Notes: generated by a model not told the origin, from the letters alone. Counted from the first letter of the stretch, positions 33,331 to 45,079 are shown. The stretch is 64,000 nucleotides of DNA from Larix kaempferi (GCA_027924585.1 BSBM01000125.1:377001-441000), one strand, 5' to 3'. Program-made: numbers and translations.

Positions 33331-34868
33331 ATTGTCATCACAATAACCCATTTTTTTAAACCTCATTCTCACTTGATTTGTTGAAACATATGGTCTCTAA
33401 TCATGGAAACAATGTTGAAGATGTAGTATAGTGTAACACACCCTTTTGAAAAATGTGTTTTATAGTTCATATTAATTTTAATTAAATAGCAGAAGCATAA
33501 AATATTTCATGGAGAGGTCGTGTTTCTCGGTTCCCTCTTGTACATTTCATGTTAAATATTGTATCTTAAGCCCTGTAGAGTATATTGTGGTATTTTTATA
33601 GGTGGAATTGATTTAAGTGACTCTTATTTTGGTTTTTATGTGCTACTTGTAGAGGGTTGTACTCTTGATCTTTTTTTTGTAGCGTAGAAAACTAGATTTT
33701 GCCTAATTGACGTTACTTTGTAATTCATTTTTTTGTTGCTTTCCCATGTTAGGTTAGTGTTGTTCTAGGTATGGTGCCCTCTAGTGGATTTTAGCATTTT
33801 TATAGGTGGATCTAGTTTAAGTGAGACTTATTTTGGTCTCTATGTGTTACTTATGGAGGGTTGTACTCTTGATGGGCATGTGCAAGCTAATGAGGGTCAC
33901 TTTTGGCGCATTAGATGCAATAGAAAACTGAAAAATCAGTAATCCCTCAACTTACTTGGTTTTTTTGAGATATTTACACAAGATATATTGTATCGAGTAA
34001 AAAAGTTGAAATGTAGGAAATTGAGTCACGTTTCCGAATATTTAATTTTTAAGTATTGAAAATTTACATAACTATGTCAAATTGCATCTTTTGTAACACT
34101 CACTTTTTTTTTTTTGGAAAATGATAAGGTATATGTTTTTGTGGGTGTAGCCTTTCAATGCCTAAATGATGGTTTTGAGATACAAAAATTGGTATACACG
34201 TATAGAACCTGTACCACTAGTGCAACACTATTTTTCCAAAATTAAATGTTTAATTTTTATGTAGTTTTTAGTTATGTAAGTGATCAAACCTCGAGAACGG
34301 TACGTCAAATGCGAGTGTAGCCTTTGAAGGTCTTAATGCAGTTATTTCGACTTGGATTTTTTATAGCATGTAGAGGTCGGTGTCTACTAGTGCAAAATAT
34401 AATTTTTTTTTTTTAATGGTTGTGAAATGAAAAAGTTACGGAATAAACACTAACAACATGTTTTTTTACTTAAGGAGTGATGCCACAAGAAAATTAGGAA
34501 ACAAATAGAAAATATCAATATTGTTTTAAAAAATTACATATTTGGAATCTACATAAAAAATGATATCTATGCCTAAAATTTTGTCAATAATGTTCATGTA
34601 TGTCATGCTGTAGAGAGCGGTGAAAAACATGCATATCAAGAAAAATGGTGGAAATCCCTAATTAGCTATGGCTCAGTAAATTCCATAGCACATGTTTGGT
34701 AAGCCCGAACCAACCACATAGGAATATGGCTGACACGCGGGCACGGGAGGAGGGGGTTATCAGGTGCTCAAGAATGCGCGTTCGTTCTATTTAAATTCAA
34801 ATATTTTGGTTGGTGCCCTTGGTGTTAGAAGAAATGCGAGCATTTTGTATATACAAAACACACACTCG
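33331..34868 (+). other. retroelement-derived non-coding sequence, duplicated
   Basis: No gene. The segment carries two diverged internal copies of a block around 'GTGCTACTTGTAGAGGGTTGT' (near 33640 and 33850, and also just 3' of the acidic ORF near 31340), so part of the ORF's 3' flank is itself repeated. The same layout recurs in copy 2 (39086-40645). Confidence 0.5.
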
Positions 34869-34910
34869 TTATGTACATACAAAACGCTCGAGCGTTTTGT
34901 ATGTACATAA
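34869..34910. repeat. perfect 42-bp palindrome centred on CTCGAG
   Basis: TTATGTACATACAAAACGCT and its exact reverse complement meet at a central CTCGAG-type core, giving 42 bp of perfect symmetry. The flanks contain more CpG motifs (TGCGCGCATG and ATGCGAGC). The corresponding site in duplicate 2 (40646-40689) has several mismatches. Confidence 0.95.
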
Positions 34911-34975
34911 TGCGCGCATGTTATTAACTTCACAAATTTATGTTTTTAATTGTTGAATAAATTTATATACATAAT

Positions 34976-35868
34976 GTCTCTCTCTCTAACCCATCCTCTC
35001 CCTCTCCCTAATCCCCACCACTCTTAAACCGCCCCCCCTCTCTATCTCTCTCCTAATCCTGTCACTACTAACCCTTGCTCACTCTCTCCCCTGCTACACC
35101 TAACCCTTACTAACCCCCTCTCTCTCTATATTTTTTGTACTCCTCCACCAACCCATTTCCCCCACCCCTCTCTCTTTTCTAACCCCCTGACACCCTCCTC
35201 CCTCTCTATCTCACTATAACCCCTTAACCCATCCCACCCCACCCCACCCACACCTAACCACCTCCCCTCTCTTATTGTCTCTCCCACTCTCCATACCCCT
35301 AACCCCCCTCTCTATATCCCCTCCTCCTCATAACCCTTACAAACCCCCTCTCTCATTCTCTCTTCCCTACTTCTACACCTTTATATCTCTCTCTAAACAC
35401 CCTCTCCCTCTCCCTAACCTCTCCCCCATTCCTAACAATCCTACTCTTTATATCTCTCTCGTAATATCCCTAGCCCTAAACCCCCTCCTATCTATATGTC
35501 TCCCCTCCTCTCCCTATCCCTTACTAACACCCTCTCTCAGTCTCTCTCTCTTCCCTACACCTACACCTACCTCTAACCACACCTCCCATCTCTCTTTCTC
35601 ACTCCCTACAACTAACACCCTCTCCTCTCTCTCTCTCTCCCTCCTCTCCCCCCCCCTAACCATTAATAACCCCCCCCCTCTCTCTCTCTCTCTCCCTCCT
35701 CTCCCCCCCTAGCCATTAATAACCCCCCCCCCTCTCTCTCTCTCTCTCCCCCCCCCTCGCTAACCCCCCTCCTATCCCATTTCCCCTAACTAACCCCCCC
35801 TCTCTCACTCTCTATTCCCTACTTCTACACCTTTCTCTCTCTCTCTAAACCCCCTCTCCATCTACACG
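34976..35868 (+). repeat. polypyrimidine (CT-rich) tract of about 890 bp, copy 1
   Basis: Almost pure C/T on the plus strand with interspersed CTAACCC-like words and runs of CTCTCT and CCCCCC. Long Ser/Pro/Leu-rich frames here are composition artefacts. Such homopurine-homopyrimidine DNA can adopt triplex structures and is prone to slippage and unequal exchange. It ends exactly where duplicate 2 begins. Confidence 0.95.
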
Positions 35869-35869
35869 A

Positions 35870-36120
35870 CGGATATGCCTTTCTCTTTTGATAATGATTG
35901 GCATATGCCTTTTGATTTAAATGATAATGATAACAATCTCCCAGATTAGGAGGAGGAGGAGAACTCGATTGCATATCCGTCTTCTCCTCCTCTATATAGC
36001 GACACAAATTGTGAGCTTCGTCCCCCAGTAAAAGATGAGGAGGAGGAGGAGGAGATAAAGGGAGAGGTGGACGATGATCCAACCATGGCCACCAGACCTT
36101 TCAAACTTCGTCGTCTCTAG
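35870..36120 (+). pseudogene. truncated copy of the acidic ORF 3' end
   Basis: It matches about the last 75 codons of the 306-residue ORF, from the MPFPFDND repeat to the FKLRRL tail. It lacks the whole N-terminal part and has an in-frame TAG (about 35947-35949) where the intact copy has GAT GAG, plus a changed repeat region and an earlier TAG at the end. It cannot make the full protein. Confidence 0.9.
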
Positions 36121-37288
36121 TGAACAGCGAACTACTGTGGAAGATGAAGATTTTTTTGTTAATGTGCGCGGTTGTCCAAATATTTCGGTCACTTGATGTA
36201 GAAATTTGGTTGAAAGGATGTGCTACTTGTGGAGGGTTGTACTCTTGATGTTTTTGTTGTAGCATGGAAAACTAGACTTTACTTAATTGATGTTACCATG
36301 TTGGTGGTTTTGTGAAGATTAGGAGTGCATGCTTGTTATATTTGGTTATGTTGGGATTAGTAAGATTATAGTGTTATGTTGTTTTTATTAGCAATGCATG
36401 GCCACCACAAGGTTGAATTTTTCATTAAGTATTGTGGATTTAGATTTCATCTTTAATATAAAAATGCTTAGGAATTGCATTATTGTAATACTCATGTTTT
36501 GACTCTTGGAATATATTAAATTGGATCATGTAAACGATGTAAATATGTTAGTAAAGATTCCTATTGCAGAGATCAAGGCATATGCTCGACTATTGTAAAT
36601 ATATCTATATGGACTATGTTAGGATTATCATGAAGATTTAAATAATTAGCTACATAAACTATGTTGGATAATAATATAATGGTCCAAGATGGCGGTGTAA
36701 AGAGCGCCAGAGGGGCTATAATTGTTAGTAGAGGGAAAGAGGAAAGGGGGGAATATGGGATAGTAGATCCTCTTTTACCAACTGTCATCCTTAGAACTAA
36801 TCCATTTTTTCCATATTCCCTAAATAAGTCATTTCCTTTGACTGCATGTGTGAGGTTGGTGGGAAAGTCCTCTCATGAAGTTATGGAAGCATGGGATAGA
36901 TAGACTTCTTATGACATTTACTGCAATCCTTCATTTCTATGGCCATAAGTAAAGTTAGTGTCCTTTTCATCAATCCTCTCAACTCCATTGGAGTCTATCA
37001 CTCATTTCCCATACAAAATTGAGACATTACATAATTTTCATGTTGTTCTATCCATTGACCCATTGAAAGTTAATCCATTCTTGAACTATCCCCCACCAAA
37101 TACTTTGTCACAATTGCCTATCCTTCAAGGTAAGGAACATTTATTATATCATTTTGTCATGGACTATGCTATATACATCTAGATTTTTTGTATTTGTTAA
37201 ATTTTGAAATCCCCTTTGTATGGGATAAGTAGGCTCGGAATTGCTTTGATGCCTTGAGATGTGCCCTCACCCTTTCCCTACTAACAAC

Positions 37289-38217
37289 TGTGTTGGAGAA
37301 AACTCACTATGGCTTGGGGTAGACCACAACAGAGAGCTGACTACCAGAAGTTAACTCAATTCTCAGAACTATGCTATATAAATGACAATGCTAAGATAAT
37401 GGAGAATGTAACCAACCTCGATCCAAATGTTCGATGTAGATCCCCGTTGGAGCTTTTCAATCCGTGCACTTGAATCTGCAAATTAGTCTTGACAGCCAAT
37501 ATACAACAAGTACATACAATATGTAGACGGCATTAACATCATCAATAGCAATGGCCCATGATATAACAAGTAAATGCAACCCAATGTAAGATAAACAACA
37601 TTCACAACATTAATGGACGAGAATATGAGTATTTATATTAATAAACAAGAAGAAGTACAATGTGATATGACCTCTTGCCGGCAACCAATCTGAACCAAGA
37701 TCTGGATCAATCCACTTGTGCCTCCACCACTTCAATCCTCCATTAATGGAAAACTCAAACTATGGTAGGAGTTTGGAAGGTGAACATAAAGGGTTCACAA
37801 CTATAAGGATCAATGAGTGTAGACTCAAGATTGGGCAAAAAATCCACTAGAGTTCTCTTGCTCTTCTTTCTCCTCCCATCCATAAGCCATATGTGCTCAA
37901 TATATAGTCCTCTCAAAGGTAAGTGAAATGACACATCGAGGCATTTCTTGGGCAGATGGAGAGTCAAAGGTCACCCAATGACCGCTTTTTGGGAGTAAAA
38001 AGTAATAAACTAGTGATTTTTACCATTTTACATACTACTCGTGGGCTATAGTGATGCAACTCACGGGTAAGCTGGCTATAGTGATGCAACTAGCGTACAA
38101 GGGAAAAAATAGGGAAAAATAGTGTCTGAAGGATATAAAGTGGTTCTGAGTCAGTGAAATGGATCCTCTAGGCCAAAGAGTGTTGATTCTCACGAGGTGG
38201 AAGATTATGTTGTAACA
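37289..38217 (+). mobile_element. 929-bp solo LTR with 5-bp target duplication
   Basis: Copy 2 carries this insertion and copy 1 does not, so the borders are exact. It starts TGTGTTGGAG and ends GTTGTAACA. It is flanked by ACAAC on both sides (37284-37288 and 38218-38222), while copy 1 has the empty site near 32448. No coding sequence is present. The orientation is uncertain. Confidence 0.9.
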
Positions 38218-38249
38218 ACAACTCCTAATTTTGAAAAATATTACATCCT

Positions 38250-39090
38250 TTACAATTCCACATCACACTTCCCCATGGTTGGAGTCTTAATTAATGAAAA
38301 ATAGAATCATGTATACCATGTCATCTACTACATTAGAAAGAACCTTTTTAGGCTAGTGTTGTCTTACAATCATGAGGATAAAATTGCCTTAGCTCTTCTT
38401 TCCTTTGTCTAAAATATGCATCGCTACATCCTCACCCACAAGACCAAAGTTATAGCTAATTTCAACCTCATGATGCATCTCTTGAGCATATGCATAATCA
38501 ATGGAAAGGTCACCCATTGGATCATCATCCTTCAAGAATACAACCTCGATTTGCTACTCCTAAGAGACATAAATCTTTGGCATTGATCGAATTTATTTTA
38601 GACCTTCCTATTTGTGTAATTGATCCCCCTCAATGATAATATACCAAATTAACATGTGTTCACCATTTCCTCTAATGATACTTAGTATGGGGATATTCTT
38701 GTTTACTTATGCATTGAGAAATTTAGTACTCATCTTTCTCATAATCATAAATGTTGTATTCATTTGAAGATCCTTGATATCATCTCATTGGCTATTCCCT
38801 ATACATGTGATAAATTGACACTATTTTCCATTATTTTCTTACCTTCATGAATATGAAAGTCTCAAATTATTGTCACAATGATGCTTGTGATCGTCACCTC
38901 TAATGCATTACCACTTCCCAAAAAATCATTCCAACTAGTTATTTTTGGTCTAGCTTGTTTTTTGATTGCATTCATGTAGTTAAACACTTCCAAGGGAAAT
39001 TGACTTTATGGAGTGCAAACCAATGTCAATTGGTGGCCATAAATATATTTTTGTGGCTATTGACTATTTCACCAAATGATTAGAGGCCAT
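38250..39090 (+). pseudogene. Ty3/gypsy RNase H and integrase remnant, copy 2
   Basis: Duplicate of 32521-33330. The RNase H part has an extra stop (TAA near 38409 within the LSFV-x-N segment) and the integrase part keeps HNDACD and GGHKYIFVAIDYFTK-like words. It has accumulated independent changes from copy 1 and is not functional. Confidence 0.85.
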
Positions 39091-40645
39091 GTTGAAATAC
39101 AATAACATTGTCATCACAATAACCCATTTTTTTAAACCTCATTCTCACTTGATTTGTTGAAAGATATGGTCTCTAATCATGGAAACAATGTTGAAGATGT
39201 AGTATATTGTAACACACCCTTTTGAAAAGTGTGTTTTATAGTTCATATTAATTTTAATTAAATAGCAGAAGCATAAAATATTTCATGGAGAGGTCGGATT
39301 TCTCGGTTCCCTCTTGTAAATTTCATGTTAAATATTGTATCTCAAGCCCTGTAGAGTATATTGTGGTATTTTTATAGGTGGATTTGGTTTAAGTGACTCT
39401 TATTTTGGTTTTTATGTGCTACTTGTAGAGGGTTGTAATCCTGATATTTTTGTTGTAGCGTAGAAAACTAGATTTTGCCTAATTGACGTTACTTTGTAAT
39501 TCATTTTTTTTGTTGCTTTCCCATGTTAGGTTAGTGTTGTTCTAGGTATGGTGCCCTCTAGTGGATTTTATCATTTTTATAGGTGGATCTAGTTTAAGTG
39601 AGACTTATTTTGGTCTCTATGTGTTACTTATGGAGGGTTGTACTCTTGATGGGCATGTGCAAGCTAATGAGGGTCACTTTTGGTGTGTTAGATGCAATAG
39701 AAAACTGAAAAATAAATAATCCCTCAACTTACTTGGTTTTTTTGAGATACTTACACAAGATATATTGTATCGATCAAAAAAGTTGAAATGTAGGAAATTG
39801 AGCCACGTTTCCGAATATATAATTTTTAAGTATTGAAAACTTACATAACTATGTGAAATTTCATCTTTTCTAACTGTCACCTTTTTTTTTTGGGCAAATG
39901 ATAAGGTATATGTTTTTGTGGGTGCAGCCTTTCAGTGCCTAAATGATGGTTCCGAGCTACAAAAATTGGTATACACGTATAGAACCTGTACCACTAGTGC
40001 AACACTACTTTTCAAAAATTAAATGTTTAATTTTTATTTAGTTTTTAATTATGTAAGTGATCAAACCTCGAGAACGGTACGTCAAATGCGGGTGCAGCCT
40101 TTGAAGGTCTTAATGCAGTTATTTCAACTTAGATTTTTTATAGCATGTAGAGGTCAGTGTCTACTAGTGCATAATACAATTTTTTTTTTAAATGGTTGTG
40201 AAATGAAAAAGTTACGGAATAAACACTAACAACATGTTTTTTGACTTACGGAGTGATGACACAAGAAAATTAGGAAACAAATAGAAAATATCAATATTTT
40301 TTTTTTAAATTACATATTTGGAATCTACATAAAAAATTATATCTATGCCTAAAATTTCGTCAATAATGGTTATGTATGTCATGCTGTAGAGAGCGGTGAA
40401 AAACAGGCATATTGAGAAAAATGGTGGAAATCCCTAATTAGCTATGGTTCAGTAAATTCCATAGCACATGTTTGCTAAGTCTGAACCAAGCACATACGAC
40501 TGTGGCTGACACGCGGGCGAGGGAGGAGGGGGGTATTAGGTGCTCAGGAATGCACGTGCGTTCTATTTAAATTCAAATATTTTTGTTGCCTGCCCTTGGT
40601 GTTAGAAGAAACGCGAGCATTTTGTATATACAAAACGCGCACAGT
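39091..40645 (+). other. duplicate of 33331-34868, no gene
   Basis: Collinear with copy 1 and equally non-coding. Short frames have no family support. Confidence 0.6.
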
Positions 40646-40689
40646 GTTATGTTCATACAAAATGCTCGAGCGTTTTTTATGTACATAAC
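40646..40689. repeat. decayed CTCGAG-centred palindrome
   Basis: Counterpart of the perfect palindrome at 34869-34910; several substitutions now break the symmetry. The central GCTCGAGCG core is intact. Confidence 0.8.
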
Positions 40690-40755
40690 AGGCACGTGTT
40701 ATTAACTTCACAAATTTATGTTTTTAAGTGTTGAATAAATTTATATACATAACGT

Positions 40756-41070
40756 CTCTCTCTCTAACCCCTCCTCTCCCTATCCCTAATCCCCACCACT
40801 CTTAAACTCCCTTCTCTCTATCTCTTTTGTACTCCTCCACCAACCCATATCCCCCACCCCTCTCTTTGTTCTAACCGCCTGACACCCTCCTCCCTCTCTA
40901 TCTCTCTATAACCCCTTAACCCACCCTACCCTACCCCACCCACACCATACCACCTCCCCTGTCTTATTGTCTCTCTTACTCCCCATACCCCTAACCTCCC
41001 TCTCTCTATCCCCTCCTCCTTGTAACCCTTACAAAACCCCTCTCTCATTCTCTCTTCCCTACTTCTACAC

Positions 41071-41103
<33 letters not shown>

Positions 41104-41330
41104 GCTAAACCCCCTCTCCCTCTCCCTAACCTCTCCCCCATCCCTAACCATCCTACTCTTTATATCTCTCTCATACTCCCTCTAGCCCTAAACCCCCTCC
41201 TATCTATTTGTCTCCCCTCGTCTCCCTATCCCTTACTAACCCCCTCTCTCAGTCTCTCTCTCTCCCTACACCTTCACCAACCTCTAACCACACCTCCCAT
41301 CTCTCTTTCTCACTCCCTACAACTAACACC

Positions 41331-41370
<40 letters not shown>

Positions 41371-41403
41371 CCTCCTCTCCCCCCCCCAACCATTAATAAC
41401 CCA

Positions 41404-41448
<45 letters not shown>

Positions 41449-41476
41449 TCTCTCCCTCCCTCCCTCCTCTCCCCCC
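40756..41476 (+). repeat. polypyrimidine (CT-rich) tract of about 720 bp, copy 2
   Basis: Counterpart of 34976-35868, with longer pure CT runs (about 41334-41368 and 41411-41454) and missing middle parts. It stops at the CACTA terminus. Confidence 0.95.
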
Positions 41477-41477
41477 A

Positions 41478-42240
41478 CACTACAATAAAAAAGGTCAATG
41501 GTTAGGGTCCAAAAATGTCACCATAAGCTCATTTGGTGATGATCAAGAGGCGTCCCGTCACCAAAACCTGAGCGTTGCCAAAGGCACCGTCACCTTAAGT
41601 GGGGGTATTTGGTGACATTCAAGGCCCGTCACCAATAATTATGATTATTCAAGGTTGTGACCGTCACCAATCGTTATGAAGTATTGGCGATGGACCTACT
41701 TTGACCCTCACTATTTGATGCGTATATGGTGACGGTCAATGATAGATCATTGGTGAGGGTTGATACATGTCACCATAATCTCATCGGTGATGGTGATAAA
41801 TGAGGACGTCACCAAAATGTGAATGTCACCAATGGTTGTGTCCCCAAAAGTAGAGGTGGTGTGGTGACATTCAATGTTCGACACTAATAAGGATTATTAG
41901 TGACAAATAGTGACCCTCACCAATTTATATGAAGTTGTGGTGATGGACCTAAGGGGCTCCATCACCAAAAAAATGAATGTCGCCAATGACATATGATGAG
42001 GGCCTTGCAATGGCCCTCGCTATTGAGGATATTTCCTTAAAACATATAAATGGTGACAACTGCTATGAGATTGTCACCGCTTTTCATTTTGAAAATATTT
42101 TAATGACGCAACTTAGAGGACCGTTTCCATTTCAATTAAAAATGTAAAAAAAATAATTATAATGGTCCTTAAAGGATAACGGTGAAACGTCACCATTGCT
42201 TTCCACAATGGTGACAATCTTTGGTATGTATGAAGATGGA
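41478..42240 (+). mobile_element. CACTA-type left terminus with GGTGACGGTC repeats
   Basis: It starts CACTACAATAAAAAAGGTCA. Over the next 750 bp it carries many GTCACCAA and GGTGACGG motifs in both orientations, the same motif family as the right end at 9050-9462. The element therefore extends rightwards. No matching right end and no transposase clearly belonging to it was found; its interior may be lost after about 42240. Confidence 0.7.
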
Positions 42241-44093
42241 TAGTATCAATACATTCATAGATCAGAGCTAAGAAAAATCTCATAAAAAAAATATTCTTGC
42301 CTTATTTATAACTTTATATCCATATCATCTAAGCCTTAATCTTTTGTTCTTGCGACAATGGTTCCCACTAATAATGATTCATTATCCCTTCTTCTAGTCC
42401 TGTTGACTTATTGTGGTTTCTTATGGACATTACTATATTTCTTTATTTCTATTTTGGAAATATCAAAGAGGCAATGGGATAATAATGTATTCTATGAGAT
42501 GAGAATGCCAATATACTTGTTAGTAAAGATGTGGCAAGAGGTGATCCATAGCTATGGATTTTAACAAAGCTTAGGGGTAGGCCTCATACCCTATGCCACA
42601 TAGATCATACACCCCCAAGCTCAACAAAAAATTGCTTACAAGAGAAGTATGTCCAATCATTGCTGATAGAGCACCTTCCTTGTTGTTCTGGGTGTCTTTT
42701 CAATTTATCCTACATAGTTTTGAAGGGATAGTTTTATGTTGTGTTGACTGTACCTTACAAAGGCATATTTCTGAGTTTGTTGGTTGTAGTTTACAGGGGC
42801 CATTTTCTGAGTTGTTGGTTGTACTTGGCAGGAGAAGATTTATGTTCTTGTTGGTTGTACTTTACAATCATAGGAATTGTTACCTTGCATGGATTAGTTT
42901 TAGCAGGCCTATTAACTTGCTTGCAAAAAATAATGCAGTAGGCCTATAAATATTTAAACACTAAACTATGGTAATTAAAAAAATTTCTCCAACTACGATT
43001 ACATCATGCCTATTAAAATTCTTGGATCATAATTCTCTTGGCCATCATTATTTACGATTTGAGAAAATCCTAGGGACATAAAAATTTACTATCTAAACTT
43101 AGTTTCACATGTTCCTTGAAAAGAGAATTTTGGAGAATGGATTCAATATGTTGGAACTCATTCCAGTATATTGATTAAAAAACATGCCTGTACCTGCTAT
43201 ATAATTTTATGTTGACTAACCTGCCAGTTTTAAAGACCTCTTTGCAACAAATCCATTTGAACATAATTTTCTTCATTGTGGATTTTATATGACATCTTAG
43301 GTACATATGCCCCAAATTGGATGGTCTGGACCTCCCAAGCTGGTCAATGCAGGCATGTGTGAAACTGTAAGTTATGTTTCTTGGCCCATTTTCCTTCAGT
43401 AAAGTAAAGGTTTATCAACTTCAACAGAATTCTTGAGACACTACAAATCAATTCCTAAAATATGAGATTTCTCCTTGTAAAATTATATACATTCTTGAAT
43501 GACTTTGTTTTGTCTTATTCGAGAAGATGTGGTACCAACAAGTCTAGCACAGAAAAAGCACCTACAACTGCTTTCATGCAAAATGTGAAATCTTTAGTTT
43601 CAAGGTACTGTTTACAATGTATACAATTGAAATATAATTGGACTAAACCAAATTCTCATTGTCTAGAATTATTGCTTACAATAGTTTCAATTCAACAGGA
43701 AGGCTCCTGAGTAGTAAACAAGAAAAGTTGTGATTACGATCAAATAAGGACCTTGATATAAACAATAGCTTTCTAAGCACAACAATTAGTCAAGTCAAAT
43801 TAATTTGTGAAAAAAATATAACATAAAGGAAAAAACTAAAAAGAAATGTGGTAAAACCATAAACAAGGTGAACCGCTCAGCAAGTTAAAATGTGGTAAAA
43901 CCATAAACATCTACAATAAGACAGCAAGGTGCAAATTATGTTTCAAAACTAAAAGGAAAGCACTCTACATAAGATAAAGTAGATATATGGGTTGGAAATA
44001 TGCAATAGAACTATCAATTTCTTCAATAACACACCACAATCAGCGCAAAGGAAATCAAAAGGAAAAACCTAAACAGCCAGAAACAAAACTTAC
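42241..44093. other. no gene recognised; small repeats
   Basis: Short open frames only (for example 42358-42564 and 43462-43710, plus). A local repeat of about 47 bp (GTTGGTTGTA...TTTACA...ATTTCTGAG) occurs three times at about 42745-42875. The right part is probably the intron following the minus-strand exon at 44094-44585. Confidence 0.4.
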
Positions 44094-44585
44094 GACTTTG
44101 GAGGTCACTATCTGGTATACAAGAGCGTTCACATCAATTGAATCGCCACCTTCTTCAGCCTTCTCAATGCCTCTACTTTTATTGGGGGTGGACATATCAC
44201 TCGCACCCTTCATCAATTGTCTTATATTGCATTCAGTTCCCAAAGCTGTATGTTTATCTAAGTGATATTGCATATCACTATCTGAAGATTCAGCCACGAT
44301 TTTTTTCTTGACAGTGTTATCTCTAGAGCCTGCAGTGGAAATATTTGGAATTGCCCCATCCTTATTGAACACCTCAATGCCTATGACAGATGGCTCTGTT
44401 TTATAGCGAACTTCTTTTCATCTCTCAGCTTTTAATAAACTAGATCCAAGGTTAACATTTCCTAACTTTGATTCTAGCTTTTTCAATGGCTTTTCATCTG
44501 AATAATCAACAACTGCAAGAGAAGTGATATCCTGACTAGAATTTGTGGAATTCATACCCACCAAAGTTCCACTTCTTGCAGCCGG
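44094..44585 (-). pseudogene. exon of an unidentified host gene, truncated by a CACTA element
   Basis: The minus strand reads as one coding frame of about 160 codons from the transposon border at 44585 to a consensus donor (AAAGTC then GTAAGT) at 44093. It contains RSGTLVGMNSTNSSQDITSL, AVVDYSDEKPLKKLESKLG, and IRQLMKGASDMSTPNKSRG. One TGA (44418-44420) interrupts it. Composition is that of a polar, disordered regulatory protein; I do not recognise the family. The reading frame runs straight to the CACTA terminus, so the transposon split this exon or carries a captured piece. Confidence 0.6.
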
Positions 44586-44930
44586 CACTAGTAGATTTGA
44601 ACCCAAAATCCGACGACCTCCGACGAAATGGACTGTGTCGTCGGATTTTTCTTTGAAAATTACTTTTTTTTTGTTTTTTTTTATAAATTTTGAGAGGTGC
44701 TCGTCGGATATCCGACGTACTTTTGAATATTTGACGAGGCTGGAAGGCTATCCGACGGCTCTGCTAATATCCGACGCCTATTCGGATATCCGACGCTTGG
44801 GATGTAGGATAATCGACTTCATTTTGAACCCGAAGAGGTCGGATATTTGACGGATTTTTTTCCCAACGGTCACTAGATTAGTGTCGTCGGATATCCGACG
44901 TAGGTTTGACTTTTTTACTTTCACAATTTA
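44586..44930 (+). mobile_element. left terminus of a CACTA transposon with CCGACG subterminal repeats
   Basis: It begins CACTAGTAGATTTGAACCC. In the next 320 bp CCGACG or its complement CGTCGG occurs about ten times, including two copies of the perfect palindrome CGTCGGATATCCGACG. Such short motifs are bound by TnpA-type proteins in En/Spm. The tnp2 transposase gene follows 150 bp later, as expected for an autonomous-type element. The matching right end (…CTAGTG with CGTCGG repeats) was not found in the window. Confidence 0.75.
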
Positions 44931-45079
44931 TAAATATGAAACCATTCCAGCGACAGTTTGCAGATGTTTTTTTTGTTCGGGGGACTGTTTTTCATTGTTT
45001 TTGTTATTCAAGTGAGCAAAGTACTCTGGAGCTTCATTTTCTAAGATCGATAATCTTAGAAAAAGCTCTTTACGAGAAA

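Larger units (their letters stand above)
31051..35868 (+). repeat. tandem segmental duplication, copy 1
   Basis: From the MPFPFDND-coding repeat of the 306-codon ORF to the end of a polypyrimidine tract, about 4.8 kb match 35869-41476 almost collinearly. Shared landmarks are the ORF 3' end, a GGGTTGTACTCTTGATG block, the gypsy RNase H and integrase remnants, a CpG palindrome near 34.9 kb and the CT-rich tract. Differences are mostly point changes and homopolymer lengths, plus the solo LTR in copy 2. Confidence 0.9.
35869..41476 (+). repeat. tandem segmental duplication, copy 2
   Basis: Collinear with 31051-35868 but about 0.8 kb longer, mainly because of the 929-bp solo LTR. It also has a roughly 30-bp addition near 36150 and a shorter pyrimidine tract (about 720 bp). 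It ends at the CACTA terminus at 41478. Confidence 0.9.

Noticed and set aside
35275-35712. 145-codon Ser/Pro/Leu-rich frame, and similar ones near 40967-41498
   Set aside because: Produced by the CT-rich tracts; composition alone keeps stops away.
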